This document shows positions 9,384-20,228 of a stretch of DNA of 64,000 bases, piece after piece; the first letter of the stretch is position 1, and the number at the start of each line of letters is the position of its first letter. The DNA is from Panax quinquefolius. Taxonomy: Eukaryota > Streptophyta > Magnoliopsida > Apiales > Araliaceae. The translations under genes and the position numbers were made by a program. The DNA is taken from contig CM035171.1 of assembly GCA_020205615.1 (NCBI GenBank), forward strand, positions 24,493,741-24,557,740, given 5' to 3'. The notes under the pieces are model-generated. The model was not told the DNA's origin. It made no database searches and was given only the letters and a program-made list of their open reading frames with translations.

Positions 9384-10941
9384 AAAAGTTCAGGGAGTGT
9401 AGCTGCCTTGGTTACACAACCTCAACTTATCTCGGATATGGAGCGTGTGGGTTTGGAGCTATATACTAGAGGTTCTGATGGGTTGATAGCTGGTATGAGG
9501 GTGGAACCTTCTCTTATTTTCCATATCAAAGAAGCCCAAAAGGAGGATGGCGAGTTATGGACTGTAGCGTAGAATATGAATGAGGGTAGGCAACTAGAGT
9601 TTCGTATTGATGAGCAAGGTGTGATATGGTTTAGTAAACGGTTATGTGTTCCAGTGGATCCAATGATTCGTGAGGCAGTGCTGACTGAAGCTCATAGTTC
9701 GCCATTTTCTATTCATCCGGGGTCTACAAAGATGTATAAGGATCTGAAGGAGAATTTTGGTGGAGTGGAATGAAAAGGGATGTAATTTGAATTTGTGAGT
9801 AAATGTCTTACTTGTCAGCAAGTAAAAATAGAGCATCAGCGGCCTGGTGGTATGTTGCAACAGTTAGAGATTCCTGTGTGGAAATGGGATGACATTTCGA
9901 TGGACTGTGACTGGGTTGCCGAGGAATCTTAAAAAGAATGATACTATTTGGGTGTTAGTGGATCGTTTTACTAAATTGGCTCATTTTCTGTCTATTCGTG
10001 AAGATTTTTCGATAAATAAGTTAGCAGATATTTTTCAACGTGAGATTGTTAGGCTTCATGGAACTCCAGTTTCTATTGTTTCGGATCGGGATCCGCGGTT
10101 TACTTCTCGATTTTAGAAAGAATTTCAACGAGCTTGGGGAACGCGACTCAACTATAGTACAACTTTTCACCCGCAGACAGATGGAAAATCAGAAAGAACT
10201 ATTCAGACATTAGAAGACATGTTGCGATCTTGTGCTTTAGAGTGGACAGGAAACTAGGATGATTATTTGAGTTTGGTGGAGTTTGCATATAATAATAGTT
10301 GGCAAGCTAGTATTGGTCTGGCTCCTTTTGAAGCCTTGTATGGTAAGAAGTGTCGAGCTTCGACTTATTGGGATGATGTTGGAGAAAGGGTAATAGAAGG
10401 ACCCGATTTGGTTAGGATTACTACGGAGAAGGTAGCAGTGGCTAAAGAGAAGTTGAAAGAAGCTAGATCGCGACAAAAGAGTTATGCTGATATTCATAGA
10501 AGGGTTCTTGAATTCACACCTGGTGAACAAGTGTTTGTGAAAGTTTCTCCATGGAAAGGTGTTCGAAGGTTTTGTTTAAAAGGGAAGCTTAGTCCGCGTT
10601 TCATTGGCCCTTTTGAAGTCCTTGAAAGAGTTGGGGAAGTGGCATATCGGGTGGCTTTGCCTCCACAGTTATCTCATGTACATAATGTCTTTTATGTTTC
10701 GGTGTTAAGAAAATATAATTATCATCCGTTTCATATTGTGCAATACCCGTTACATAAGATTCGAGAATATCTTACTTGCGAGGAGGAGGTTGAGGCAATT
10801 CTAGATCGTCAAGAACGGATTATGAGAAGGAAGACAATTCCTTTTGTTAAAGTCTTGTGGAAAAATTATTCGGAGCGAGAAGCTACCTGGGAGATGGAGA
10901 AGTCTATTCGAGCGGAATATCCGCATCTTTTTGAAAATTAG
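9384..10941 (+). pseudogene. pol: Element A integrase and chromodomain-like C-terminus
   Basis: After a linker with TAG at 9570, the HHCC zinc-finger histidines appear in [18 protein letters not shown], then the CLTCQQ pair. Frame is lost around 9773-9890; a 2-base loss near 9908 relative to copy A' damages the first catalytic Asp region. The second Asp region, [12 protein letters not shown], is present but stops at TAG 10114. TAG at 10255 replaces Trp (TGG in A' at 31826). From 10267 the frame is open to 10941: [21 protein letters not shown], the GKLSPRFIGPFEVLERVGEVAY core, and a chromodomain-like tail (IPFVKVLWKNYSEREATWEME). The family inserts cDNA, and the chromodomain can steer it to particular chromatin. 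Confidence 0.92.
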
Positions 10942-10977
10942 GTATGTTCTATTCTTTTGATTCCGGGGACGGAATCC

Positions 10978-10995
10978 TTTTTAAGGGGAAGGTGA
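10978..10995 (+). other. Polypurine tract of element A
   Basis: TTTTTAAGGGGAAGGTGA abuts the 3' LTR start at 10996. It would prime plus-strand DNA synthesis. An identical tract is found in A' at 35373-35390. Confidence 0.85.
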
Positions 10996-11487
10996 TGTAA
11001 TACCCAATAAAATATTAAAATATTTATGTAAGATTTAAAATATTTAATTGGGCTTTCCTTATGTTTGGGTCAGATTCTATTTAATTTATATGGACCATAA
11101 CAAGTAAAGGATTGTATTAATTTGGGCTTTTAAATTAATTGGGTCTAAATAATATTTGTGTAATTTTAAACCCTAATAAAATTAAGGGTATTAATAAAAT
11201 ATATTAATTAGTAAATAGATAACAAAAAACCTAATCTCAGTCTCGCGGTACGTAATTGAAGAAAAGGGAATGCGCCGTAATCTGATAAAGGAGAAAGTAG
11301 TGGTTCAAAAGATTTCAATACAAAAAGAAAGGAAATTCATTTAACAAAGGTGAGTAAAATTATAAAACCCTCAATTATATGGTATATATATAATCTGCAG
11401 ATAATTTGCGTGTATATATATATATATATTTATATAATATGCTGCTACTAGATTCTTATATATATATATATGTTACCCCATCATGAT

Positions 11488-11539
<52 letters not shown>

Positions 11540-13126
11540 CATCGTCATTGCTAATTTCATGAATTAGGCACTTTACCTTCGTAATTTAATTCGCCACTTT
11601 CGTTATATATATATAAAAGTTATACGGGCATCTTATAAAAAAAGAAAAAAAAGAAAAAGAAAAAGAAAGTAATAAATAATATTATAATATTGTTATAACA
11701 ATTAAAATATATTTTTTTGATTACAAATTTAATATAGTGTATTAAAATTATTGAATTTAGGAAAATATAATTTGTATGAGTTCTTAATTTAATTATATGT
11801 ATTATATTGTATATTGATAATTAGATCGGATTGAGGGAGTTTAGCGGGTGATATTTGGATTCAGCGAATTATTTTGGTACTATATTAAGGTACGGATTTC
11901 GTACTTTTTCAGCAAGACTCTTTTAAATATAATTCGTTCGTTTTGTTATTCGTTTAGAAATTTGGTATTGCCTCTCAGGATTATTTCTTGTTGTCAAAAT
12001 TATTGAGATAGTTTCGTTTTGGCGTTGATATTTGAATTTGTATTTGCACTCTTTGAACTAGTTAATCGTGTCAGTATATTTTGGAGACTTTATTCATTTG
12101 TACCATTGTTTGTATATTTTTGTTCACATTCGGGAGTCATTTTGATCATTGATATATTGTGAAATCAATAATGTTTGTATTTGATAATTCGATCTCATTT
12201 GAATATGGTCATGTAAACCTTGCGATTTGAACCCCTTTTGGCTTACATTTTGTAGTTTGATCCTTATGGTATACTTGAGCTAACCACCTGTGGGGGTACC
12301 ACATGCATGTCCTCTTGACACAAGGGCATGACACCTTCCGTGGCGGTGTGATTAGTCCACGGCGTATCCTTTTGTATGCTCTGGGTATGAGCTTTGGCCA
12401 TTTGATATATTTGTTCAGGATACGTATGGGTCGACCCAATATTTGATTTGATTCGATTTATTTGGCGGATTAGTGACGTATGTGTCGTGCGTAATATTCG
12501 ATTTGATTTGTATACATCATGGTACCGATGTATTTTGTTAGCCTTTGCCTATTTGTATTTGAACTCAGTATGAAATTGTTATCTTACAACCATTTGACTC
12601 AGCCTTATTTGTTTGAGATTTTTTTGGCTATAATTATTCGATTGACAGTGTTAGTCATTTGTAAATGGACTCTCAAATTTTGATCTATTCGTAATTCGTT
12701 TGTAATTTATATGTGTTCATTTATTCAACTCTTTTAGATTCATTACTTATTAAGATATATTTATTCATCTTTATATCCGTACTGGGCAATTGGCTCACGC
12801 TGTGTTCTTTTTCCGGCAGGTAATCAGGGGTGATCAGGATTTGTGGGATGAGAGCTACCTTTGATCCAAATGAGTAGATTAACTTTTGAGATTATTATTA
12901 GACTTGGTTTTCCTAAGATTTTGTAATTGGATGTTTTGGGGCCTATTTTGACATTTATTTCTTATTAGTAGAGACTATGTAAATGTGGAGTTCCTTCTAT
13001 TTAAATTGCAGTATGTGACATTTGGTATTAAATTTTATTGGAGGTATTTTGAGATTTATTAGAGGTTTGTATTTATTATGCTTGTGCGTGACATTCCTTT
13101 TCCTTTTTGGGAAAGGGGGTGTTACA
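10996..13126 (+). mobile_element. 3' LTR of element A
   Basis: 2131 bp, TGTAATACCC to GGGGTGTTACA, co-linear with the 5' LTR. Differences are mostly single transitions, plus TA-tract length changes around 11412-11539. The CGTAG duplication follows directly. Confidence 0.95.
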
Positions 13127-13709
13127 CGTAGTGCATGGATAATTTGTGGTCGTGATACTAATGAATATCCTTGGTCGTAGTGAAGGGATGATATGGATTA
13201 TTTATTAAGCTGAGTCTCAGCAATAAAAGTAATGAAAAAATTTTTAAAATCATAGAAGATAGTAGATTTTATTCTCCACTTGACTCTTCTAATGGATTGC
13301 TTGTTCCGCTGCAGTTAAACTTGATGTTTGTTATATTTTATCAGTTTAACACTGTTGAAGGCTAATGATAATTTATTTTGCATTATCTTAGTCATAATAT
13401 TTCTTATTGGGCTAGTTGAGCTCATCCTTTTGCTTTCATTGTTTCTCTTCAGGAAATGAGAACGTAGCAGGGACTAGTCGGGAAACGGAGTGACGGTCCA
13501 GATGATAACATTAGTAGTCATCACTATTCTATGAAATAGTGTGTTAAAAATGTATTAAGTACTTATTTTGAGTTTGAATACTGTCTAGAAGACAATATTT
13601 GTATTAAAACTCATAGCTCATTTTGTATATTTAAGGTAGTATTTGTATTTTGTACCATGTATTTGGCGACTCAGAATAGGTGATGTATACCTATTTTGGG
13701 GGCGTCACA
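13127..13709 (+). mobile_element. B-type LTR (B1), right part, with CGTAG duplication at its start
   Basis: This segment resumes LTR B1 after element A; its first five bases are the second CGTAG. It shows the CGTAGTGCATGGAT repeat, the GCTGAGTCTCAGC block, GAGCTCATCC and the conserved end CCTATTTTGGGGGCGTCACA at 13690-13709, followed by the primer-binding site. Confidence 0.9.
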
Positions 13710-13710
13710 G

Positions 13711-13724
13711 TTGGTATCAAAGCT
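13711..13724 (+). other. Primer-binding site of element B
   Basis: TTGGTATCAAAGCT starts two bases after the 5' LTR. It matches the initiator Met tRNA complement with the same G-to-A change as in element A. Confidence 0.85.
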
Positions 13725-13896
13725 TAGAGATATGATCATTGGCTAAGATGTGAGACTAGAACTAGGAGGGGAGAGACGGGGAATTCCTTCGCTAGTATGA
13801 CCTACCTAAGTTTATTTGGTATTTAATTGGTCGGTCAGAGTATAGGGATAATATGTGACATGTCAATTAACCCTTGTTTTGTGGCAGTATCTGAAA

Positions 13897-14970
13897 ATGA
13901 CATCCGAGAATGTTGAGAATAGAAATGGAGCACAGGAGACCGTTGAGTCTCCACATATCAATAATCAGGATAATGTGCATTAGGAAGGCGACAATCCTCA
14001 TCCAAACAACAATACTGACCAAATGATGAATGATGGAATGTTCAGAGGCTTTATGCAATTCATGCAACATCAGGCGAGAGCGGCTCTTGTCCAAAATATA
14101 GGTGGAAACACTGGAAACTCTTAGACGGTCACCGCTAAACAGTTCAAGGAGCTGGGACCACCGGAGTTTATTGGAGATCCAAAACCACTTAAGGCGGAAG
14201 CGTGGATAAAGCAGATCACCAAGATATTTGATGTCTTGGGATGCTCCGAGGAGCAAAAGGTTCCCTTTGCCACCTTTATGTTACGAAGAAGGCGAGACAT
14301 TGGTGGAAATCGGAAAGCGTACTAAACCGCCGTGATGAAGATGTCTTGGGAGAATTTCCAAGAACTATTCAATGACAAGTACTTTCCTGAAAGTATTCAT
14401 CACATGAAAGAGATAGAGTTCATCAAGTTGGAGCAGAACAATATGACCGTGTCGCAGTACGAAGCTAAGTTTGCCGAGTTGTCCCGGTTTGCGTCTCACT
14501 TGGTTGATAATGAGGAGAGAATGACGTGGATGTTTCTAAGAGGTTTGAAACCCGAGATACGTCAATATCTAATTTCTCATAAACTGTGTTGTATTTAGAG
14601 GTTGTAAATAGGGCTCAGTTATTGGAGCGCGATAACGAGTCAACGTAACCAAGAGAAAGCAACCGACAAAATGATAATACCAGTGGTAGCAGTCGTCGAA
14701 GCGGTGACAACAAACGTGGAGGGAATCAACATGCCAGAAATGGTAACCACTTCGGTGGTAATCATGGCCAAGATAATAAGAATGGACATTTCAAGAAGAG
14801 GAGATTCAACAGTGATGGAAAGACGTCAGCACCAACACCTGTTGTTAAGGAAGGAGAACGACCATCTATCATATGCTTCAAATGCAGAGGGGAGGGACAT
14901 ATCAGTTCAAACTGCGCGATGCCATCCAAAGCGTGTTATAATTGTGGAAGAGAAGGTCACCTAGCCCGAT
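13897..14970 (+). pseudogene. gag: Element B gag
   Basis: The ATG at 13897 begins MTSENVENRNGAQETVESP. In-frame TAG codons lie at 13981 and near 14122, the latter just before VTAKQFKELGPPEF. Frame shifts after LGCSEEQKVPFAT, near 14280. The capsid core resumes at 14332 (SWENFQELFNDKYFP, VSQYEAKFAELSRF, MFLRGLKPEI). Two knuckles follow in a third frame: CFKCRGEGHISSNC is complete, and CYNCGREGHLARFY has lost its last Cys. It is closely related to the gag fragments at 21512-21758, 41553-42421 and 44494-45252 on the other strand. Confidence 0.9.
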
Positions 14971-16930
14971 TTTATCGTGCACCGAAGACAAGTCCAGTTG
15001 GAACGGTCACACAAAATACCGTCCCAGACAAGTTAAAACCAGTAATTCAAGGGAGAGCTTTTGTTGTGACCTCCCAGAAAGCAAGGAACCTGAACAAGGT
15101 AATCACGGGTAAGCTTATCATAAACTCTAGTGAAGTTTATACCATATTTGAAACCGTTTCTACCCATTCTTTTATTTCTCCTACTTGCGCTCAAAGATTA
15201 AATTTTACTCCGGAGAAATTAGACTTTGAATTATCTATGGAAACTCCGTTGGGAGAAACCTTCATTTCATCCACTGTTTATAAGTCTTGTTTGGTTCAAA
15301 TCGGTACCCTCACATTACCTATCGATCTTATTTCATTGAAAATACTTGCATTTAATGTGATTCTAGGGATTGATTGGTTAACTACTCATCATGCAAAAAT
15401 TGATTACTTTCGTAAGGTTGTTAGCTTTCATATTCCTAACCAACCTATTATACGAATTCAAGCAACCAAACCATTAAAATCAATCACTGTCATCTCAAGC
15501 TATAAAGCTATTCGTTTATTGAAAAATGGATGTCAAGCTTTCTTAGTTCATGTCGCAGTTTTAAACAAAAATACATCAGTTTTGAATGATATTTCTATTT
15601 TTAATAAATTTCCTGACGTATTCCCTGAAGAACTTCTTGGCCTACCCCCAGAGCGTGAAATTGATTTTTTTATCGACCTTGAACCCGGTACAAAACCCAT
15701 TTCCAAAGCCCCATATCGAATGGCTCCTATTGAACTTCGTGAGTTAAAGACCCAATTTGCGAGAATTGTTAGACATTGGTTTCATTCATCTAGAATGTCT
15801 CCTTTGGTCGCCCTCTGTTCTATTCGTGAAGAAGAAAGATGGGAGTATGCGACTTTTTATTGACTACCGGGAATTGAACCATGTCACCATCAAGAATAAG
15901 TATTCGTTACCTCGCATTGATGACCTGTTTGACCAGTTGCAAGGAGCAAAATTCTTTTCAAAGATCGATCATCGTTCTGGATATCATCAGCTGAAGGTTA
16001 AAACTGAGGATATTCCAAAGAGCGCCTTGAGAACTCGATGCAGAGGCATTATGAATTCTTAGTCATGTCTTTTGGATTGACTAATGCTCCTGCTGCCTTC
16101 ATGGATATGATGAACCGAGTATTTAAGGAATATTTGGATCACTTTGTAGTCGTCTTTATTAATGACATCCTCATATATTCTAAAAGCCGTGAAGATCATG
16201 AGCAACACTTGAGGCTGATACTCCAAAAGCTTCGTGAAAACAAGCTTTATGCCAAGTTGAAGAAATGTGAGTTCTGGCTTGAGGAAGCAGCATTCCTTGG
16301 GCACGTAGTATCACGTAGTATCTGTTGACCCGGCAAAGATTGAAGCTATTCAAAGCTGGGAGCAACCTAAATCAGTGACCAAAGTACGTAGCTTTCTCGG
16401 ATTAGCTGGTTATTATCGGAGATTCGTGGAAGGGATTTCTCGAATCGCTACTCCATTAACTCAGCTGACTCAGAAAGATATAAATTTCAGTTGGAGCATG
16501 GAATGTGATAAGGGTTTTCAAGAACTCAAGAGGAGACACATTTCAGCACCTGTTCTGACAATACCATCTGGCTCGGAGGGATTTGTCATCTATAGTGATG
16601 CATCGAGAAAAGGGTTAGGATGTGTTCTTATGTAACATGGGAAAGTCATAGCCTATGCCTCTCGGCAACTCAAAGAATATGAGAGGAATTATCCTACTCA
16701 TGATCTAGAGTTGGCAGCTGTTGTCTTCACACTTCAAATTTGGAGGCATTACTTGTATAGGGAGAAAGTGGAGATCTTTACGGATCATAAAAGCCTCAAA
16801 TATTTCTTCACCCAAAAGGAATTCAACATGTGGCAACGATGTTGGCTTGAACTGTTAAAAGACTATGATCATACCATTCAATACCATCCTGGTAAAGCGA
16901 ACGTAGTAGCTGGCGCATTGAGTAGAAGAT
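14971..16930 (+). pseudogene. pol: Element B protease, reverse transcriptase and RNase H
   Basis: The protease region reads VYTIFETVSTHSFIS where sister copies have LLDTG, so the catalytic Asp is gone. RT begins at [19 protein letters not shown], loses frame near 15765, continues as [12 protein letters not shown] and [16 protein letters not shown], and shifts again near 16045. The catalytic box is [11 protein letters not shown] (AAT at 16161-16163), with Asn for the first Asp. RNase H follows ([15 protein letters not shown], stop at 16633-16635, then [13 protein letters not shown] and [15 protein letters not shown]), ending near [15 protein letters not shown]. Both the protease and RT active sites are lost. 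Confidence 0.92.
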
Positions 16931-17893
16931 CATATGCGGGTATGAGTGCGATATTGTCAACGCAAAGGCCCATTTTATATGACTTGCAAAGGATGGAGAT
17001 ACAGGTAAAGACTCTAGGGACCAACGTGATAATGGCGAATATACGAGTAGAACCGACTTTAATCAATAAAGTTAAAGCTGCTCAAGCTACAGACCTGGAA
17101 CTGATGCGTATGAGGAAGAAAGTGCAAGAAGGTTCTATGCCGGAAGCAATAATCGATGAGGAAGGAATACTTCGAGTGAACTCCAGACTTTGTGTTCTTA
17201 ACGACCCTGATTTAAAGTATAAAATCTTGATGGAGGCGCACAACACACCGTTTGCAATCCATCCTGGGAGTACCAAAATGTATCATGATCTTCGACATAC
17301 ATCTTGGTGGAGCAATATGAAGAGAGAGATCGCGGAGTTTATCTCAAGGTGTCCATTGCAACTACTTGAAATTCCAGAATGGAAGTGGGAGCACATTACC
17401 ATGGATTTCGTTACCGATCTTCCCAAGGTTTCTCAAGGCATAGATGCGATTTGGGTCATTGTTGATAGATTGATCAAGTCGGCTCATTTCTTACCTATAC
17501 GAGAAACTTATACACTTGAACATCTTGCTCGTATGTACATAAATAAGATTGTAAGACTTCATGGTATGCCAGTATCCATAGTTTCTGATCGAGACCCAAG
17601 ATTCACTTCATGATTTTGGGTTAGTTTGTAGAAAACTATGGGCACGGATTTACGATTTAGCTCGACATATCATCCTCAGAAGGATGGGCAGTCGGAGAGG
17701 ACTATTCAAACTCTTGAAGATTTATTAAGACTTTGTATCCTTAACTTCAAGGGAAGTTGGGATAAGTTCTTACCATTGGTGGAGTTTTCCTACAACAATA
17801 GTTATCAAGCAAGTATTGGCATGGCTCCATTTGAGGCGTTGTATGAAAGAAAATGTCGTTCTCCAGTATGCTGGTATGAGGTTGGTGAAGCAA

Positions 17894-17898
17894 CGTTG
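17894..17898. repeat. Target-site duplication of copia solo LTR, left copy (CGTTG)
   Basis: CGTTG directly before the insertion matches CGTTG at 19505-19509 directly after it. Excising the insert plus one copy restores GEATLLGPELV of the integrase. Confidence 0.95.
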
Positions 17899-19504
17899 TG
17901 TTGGGTTTCGGCATAGAAACGCACAACAGAAATTAAAATTTTAAAGCAATTTTTGAAACCCTAAAACAGGATCCATGCGAAAAATCAATTAATTCAGAGG
18001 TTTAGAGATTATACCGAATATGAAAAACGAGAATCTGAAACCGACTGCGCCTCGAATCTCCAACACAATACAAACCGACTATGCCTCTACGGTATCCATA
18101 CGAACGCCGCACGAACCGTCGAACGATTCTGAAATAAGAAGGACTTGCGGTACTAGCCACCAAAAGGAATGGATTTTTTGAAACTGTTTTCTCTCTAGTC
18201 TCTCTCTAAGAGCGGCTAGGGTTTTTTTTTTCAATTATGATCTCCCCCTAAGTAGTTGCTATATATCATATATATAGTAGTTAAAAGGAATTAATCAAAT
18301 CAAAACCTAATTTCATAAAATCCGAATTTATATATATATCTCTTAATTAAGTCTTACTTAATTAATATACATATATAAAAATTATCCTTTTAATTTAAAT
18401 TCGTGATTTAAATACTATTAATCATAATAATATATTTAAATCCTTAAAATTTAAATTAATTCCCTTTTAAATTACGTTCTATGTGTGTGACCCTATAAGT
18501 TATTATTACGTTGGCAATAATTTTAAAATCATATTATAAAATTATAAATAGTGAGCGGCATCCAGTAATGCATCACTACTACTTAAGTAATAATAAGATC
18601 GATGATTCGATGTAACCTTTTAGTGACCAATGTTTCAATGTAATTTAATCCTTTTAACCTTAATATCCTAGATTAAACTCGAGTCATGGAATGTGTCATA
18701 CTCTTCATAATTTAATCTGAGTTTTCTTGATCAATGAGTAGACTATATGAAACAAATCACTATTTGAGCATGACCATGCATTTCATAGTCCTACTCAATC
18801 AAGAGGCCTATAGATATCACCCATAATATATAGGATGGTTAAATTCCATCTAGATCACTCATATTTCTCACACGATTCATGATGAACCCAATAATCACCT
18901 TTATAGTCCACCCTATTAAAGGTGACATTTGATGATATCAAAGTACATAAATTCTCGTGTAGTAATATAGCGATTTCAGGTCAGAGGACCATTACATCAT
19001 TGTCACTATGAGAATTGCTAATGACACTTCGCATAATGCTCCATATAAAATTCTCATGGTGGGTCTGTCTAGTACATCGTTCTCTAACATGTACCTATAC
19101 ATTGACTTAATATCTCATATATTTATGACCAATGAGATTTGGTCATCAGTCAATCCACATACTAGTCTCAATGCATTATTGTTGTCCCATCAACAATGAT
19201 ACTCGACTAGGGACATTTAAGAACAATGATACTAATTGTAAATATATAAATATATGAGATTTATGCCTCGTGTTGTCTCAATGCACATACTAGTCTCAAT
19301 GCATCATTGTTGTCTCATGTTCAAGTCACATACTTGAAACTATATAATTTGTATCACTATTCTAAGGAATTTTATTATGTTAACAATTATATTACGCGGT
19401 AAATAAAACCATAATAAAATTATTTATTTATTCAATCAAATATAATATCAAAACGTTAAGCAATTATATCAAATAATTGGCCACTAGGGCATAAACTCTT
19501 AACA
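17899..19504 (-). mobile_element. Solo LTR of a Ty1/copia element
   Basis: 1606 bp running TGTTGGGTTT...TCTTAACA on the plus strand. On the minus strand it starts TGTTAAGAGTTTATGCCCTA, a common opening of plant copia LTRs. It has perfect 5-bp flanking duplications, no internal region and no primer site or polypurine tract beside it, so intra-element LTR recombination left it solo. It shares the GTGTGACCCT block with the LTRs of copia element F but is a different family. Confidence 0.9.
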
Positions 19505-20088
19505 CGTTGTTGGGACCGGAGTTGGTATGTATGACTACAGAAAAGATTCAAACGATCCGACAACGTATAAAAACCTTACAAGATCGACAAAAGAGTTATG
19601 TTGATCTTCATCGAAAGGACGTGGAATTCGATATTGGAGATCATGTGTTGTTACGTGTTGCTCCATGGAAAGGAGTTATGAGATTTGGAAAGATAGAAAA
19701 GCACAATCCTCGATTCATTGGCCCATTTTTAATCCTCGATTGAGTAGAAACTGTGGCCTATAGACTCGTTTTACCGCCAAGTATGCCTCGTGTTCATAAC
19801 CTTTTTCACATATCCATGTTACATAAATATCTGAACTATATTATTGAGTTAGAACCAGTCAAAATAGCGGAAGATTTAACATATGAAGCGGTTCCTGTTA
19901 AAATCTTGGATAAGAAGGAACATGTTCTACGCTAGAACACTCCAAGGCTATACCTCAAGTCAAAGTTTTGTGGAGAAACCACGATGTTGAGGAAATGACC
20001 TAGGAGTTAGAATCTAAAATGAAATCAAGGTATCCTTACCTTTTCGACATACCAGGTACGTACCCTAATTTCGAGGGTAAAATTTCAT

Positions 20089-20101
20089 AAGAAGGGGAGG
20101 T
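20089..20101 (+). other. Polypurine tract of element B
   Basis: AAGAAGGGGAGGT abuts the TGTAAGACCCC start of the 3' LTR. The same tract, in minus orientation, marks the D-type and B-type elements at 24681, 38093 and 51897. Confidence 0.85.
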
Positions 20102-20228
20102 TGTAAGACCCCAACTTTTATGAATAAAGATGAATTTTCTATAAATATCATTTTTGATTATTATGGAATGAATTTGTTATAATATTATAGTTGTGGGTAA
20201 TATTTATAATTTCTGCAAAGTACACAAG
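20102..20228 (+). mobile_element. Truncated 3' LTR of element B (B2)
   Basis: The first ~127 bp of a B-type LTR: TGTAAGACCCCAACTTTTATGA through GCAAAGTACACAAG. It then departs abruptly from LTR B4 at about 20229. The rest of the LTR is lost at this breakpoint. Confidence 0.9.

Larger units (their letters stand above)
3623..13126 (+). mobile_element. Element A: complete Ty3/gypsy chromovirus, probably Tekay-type
   Basis: A structurally complete 9.5-kb element: 5' LTR, Met-tRNA primer site, gag, protease, RT, RNase H, integrase, chromodomain-like tail, polypurine tract and 3' LTR, flanked by CGTAG on both sides. It sits inside LTR B1, so it is younger than element B. The two LTRs differ by about 2 per cent by eye, mostly transitions, plus indels in the TA microsatellites. 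The coding region carries ten in-frame stops, a frameshifting 227-bp insertion and a frameshift in the integrase, so it cannot make its own proteins. The Tekay assignment rests on LTR ends, primer site and chromodomain and is inferred. Confidence 0.95.
16931..20090 (+). pseudogene. pol: Element B integrase and chromodomain-like tail, split by a solo LTR
   Basis: The zinc-finger histidines appear in [18 protein letters not shown]. The CxxC pair is deleted (SRC is followed at once by [10 protein letters not shown]). The catalytic core is visible: [43 protein letters not shown], with TGA near 17611, then [20 protein letters not shown] with the Glu. The frame reaches EVGEATL at 17898, where a 1606-bp copia solo LTR intervenes, and resumes at GPELV (19510). 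The tail shows DVEFDIGDHVLLRVAPWKG, PRVHNLFHISML and a chromodomain-like QVKVLWRNHDVEEMT, then a stop at 20088-20090. Confidence 0.9.
13710..20101 (+). mobile_element. Element B internal region: defective Ty3/gypsy chromovirus
   Basis: This region runs from primer site to polypurine tract between B-type LTRs. Gag, protease, RT, RNase H, integrase and chromodomain-like tail are recognisable in order but scattered over several frames. A copia solo LTR splits the integrase end. The 3' LTR is a 127-bp stub. Its RT box and protease motif both carry inactivating changes. Confidence 0.93.
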
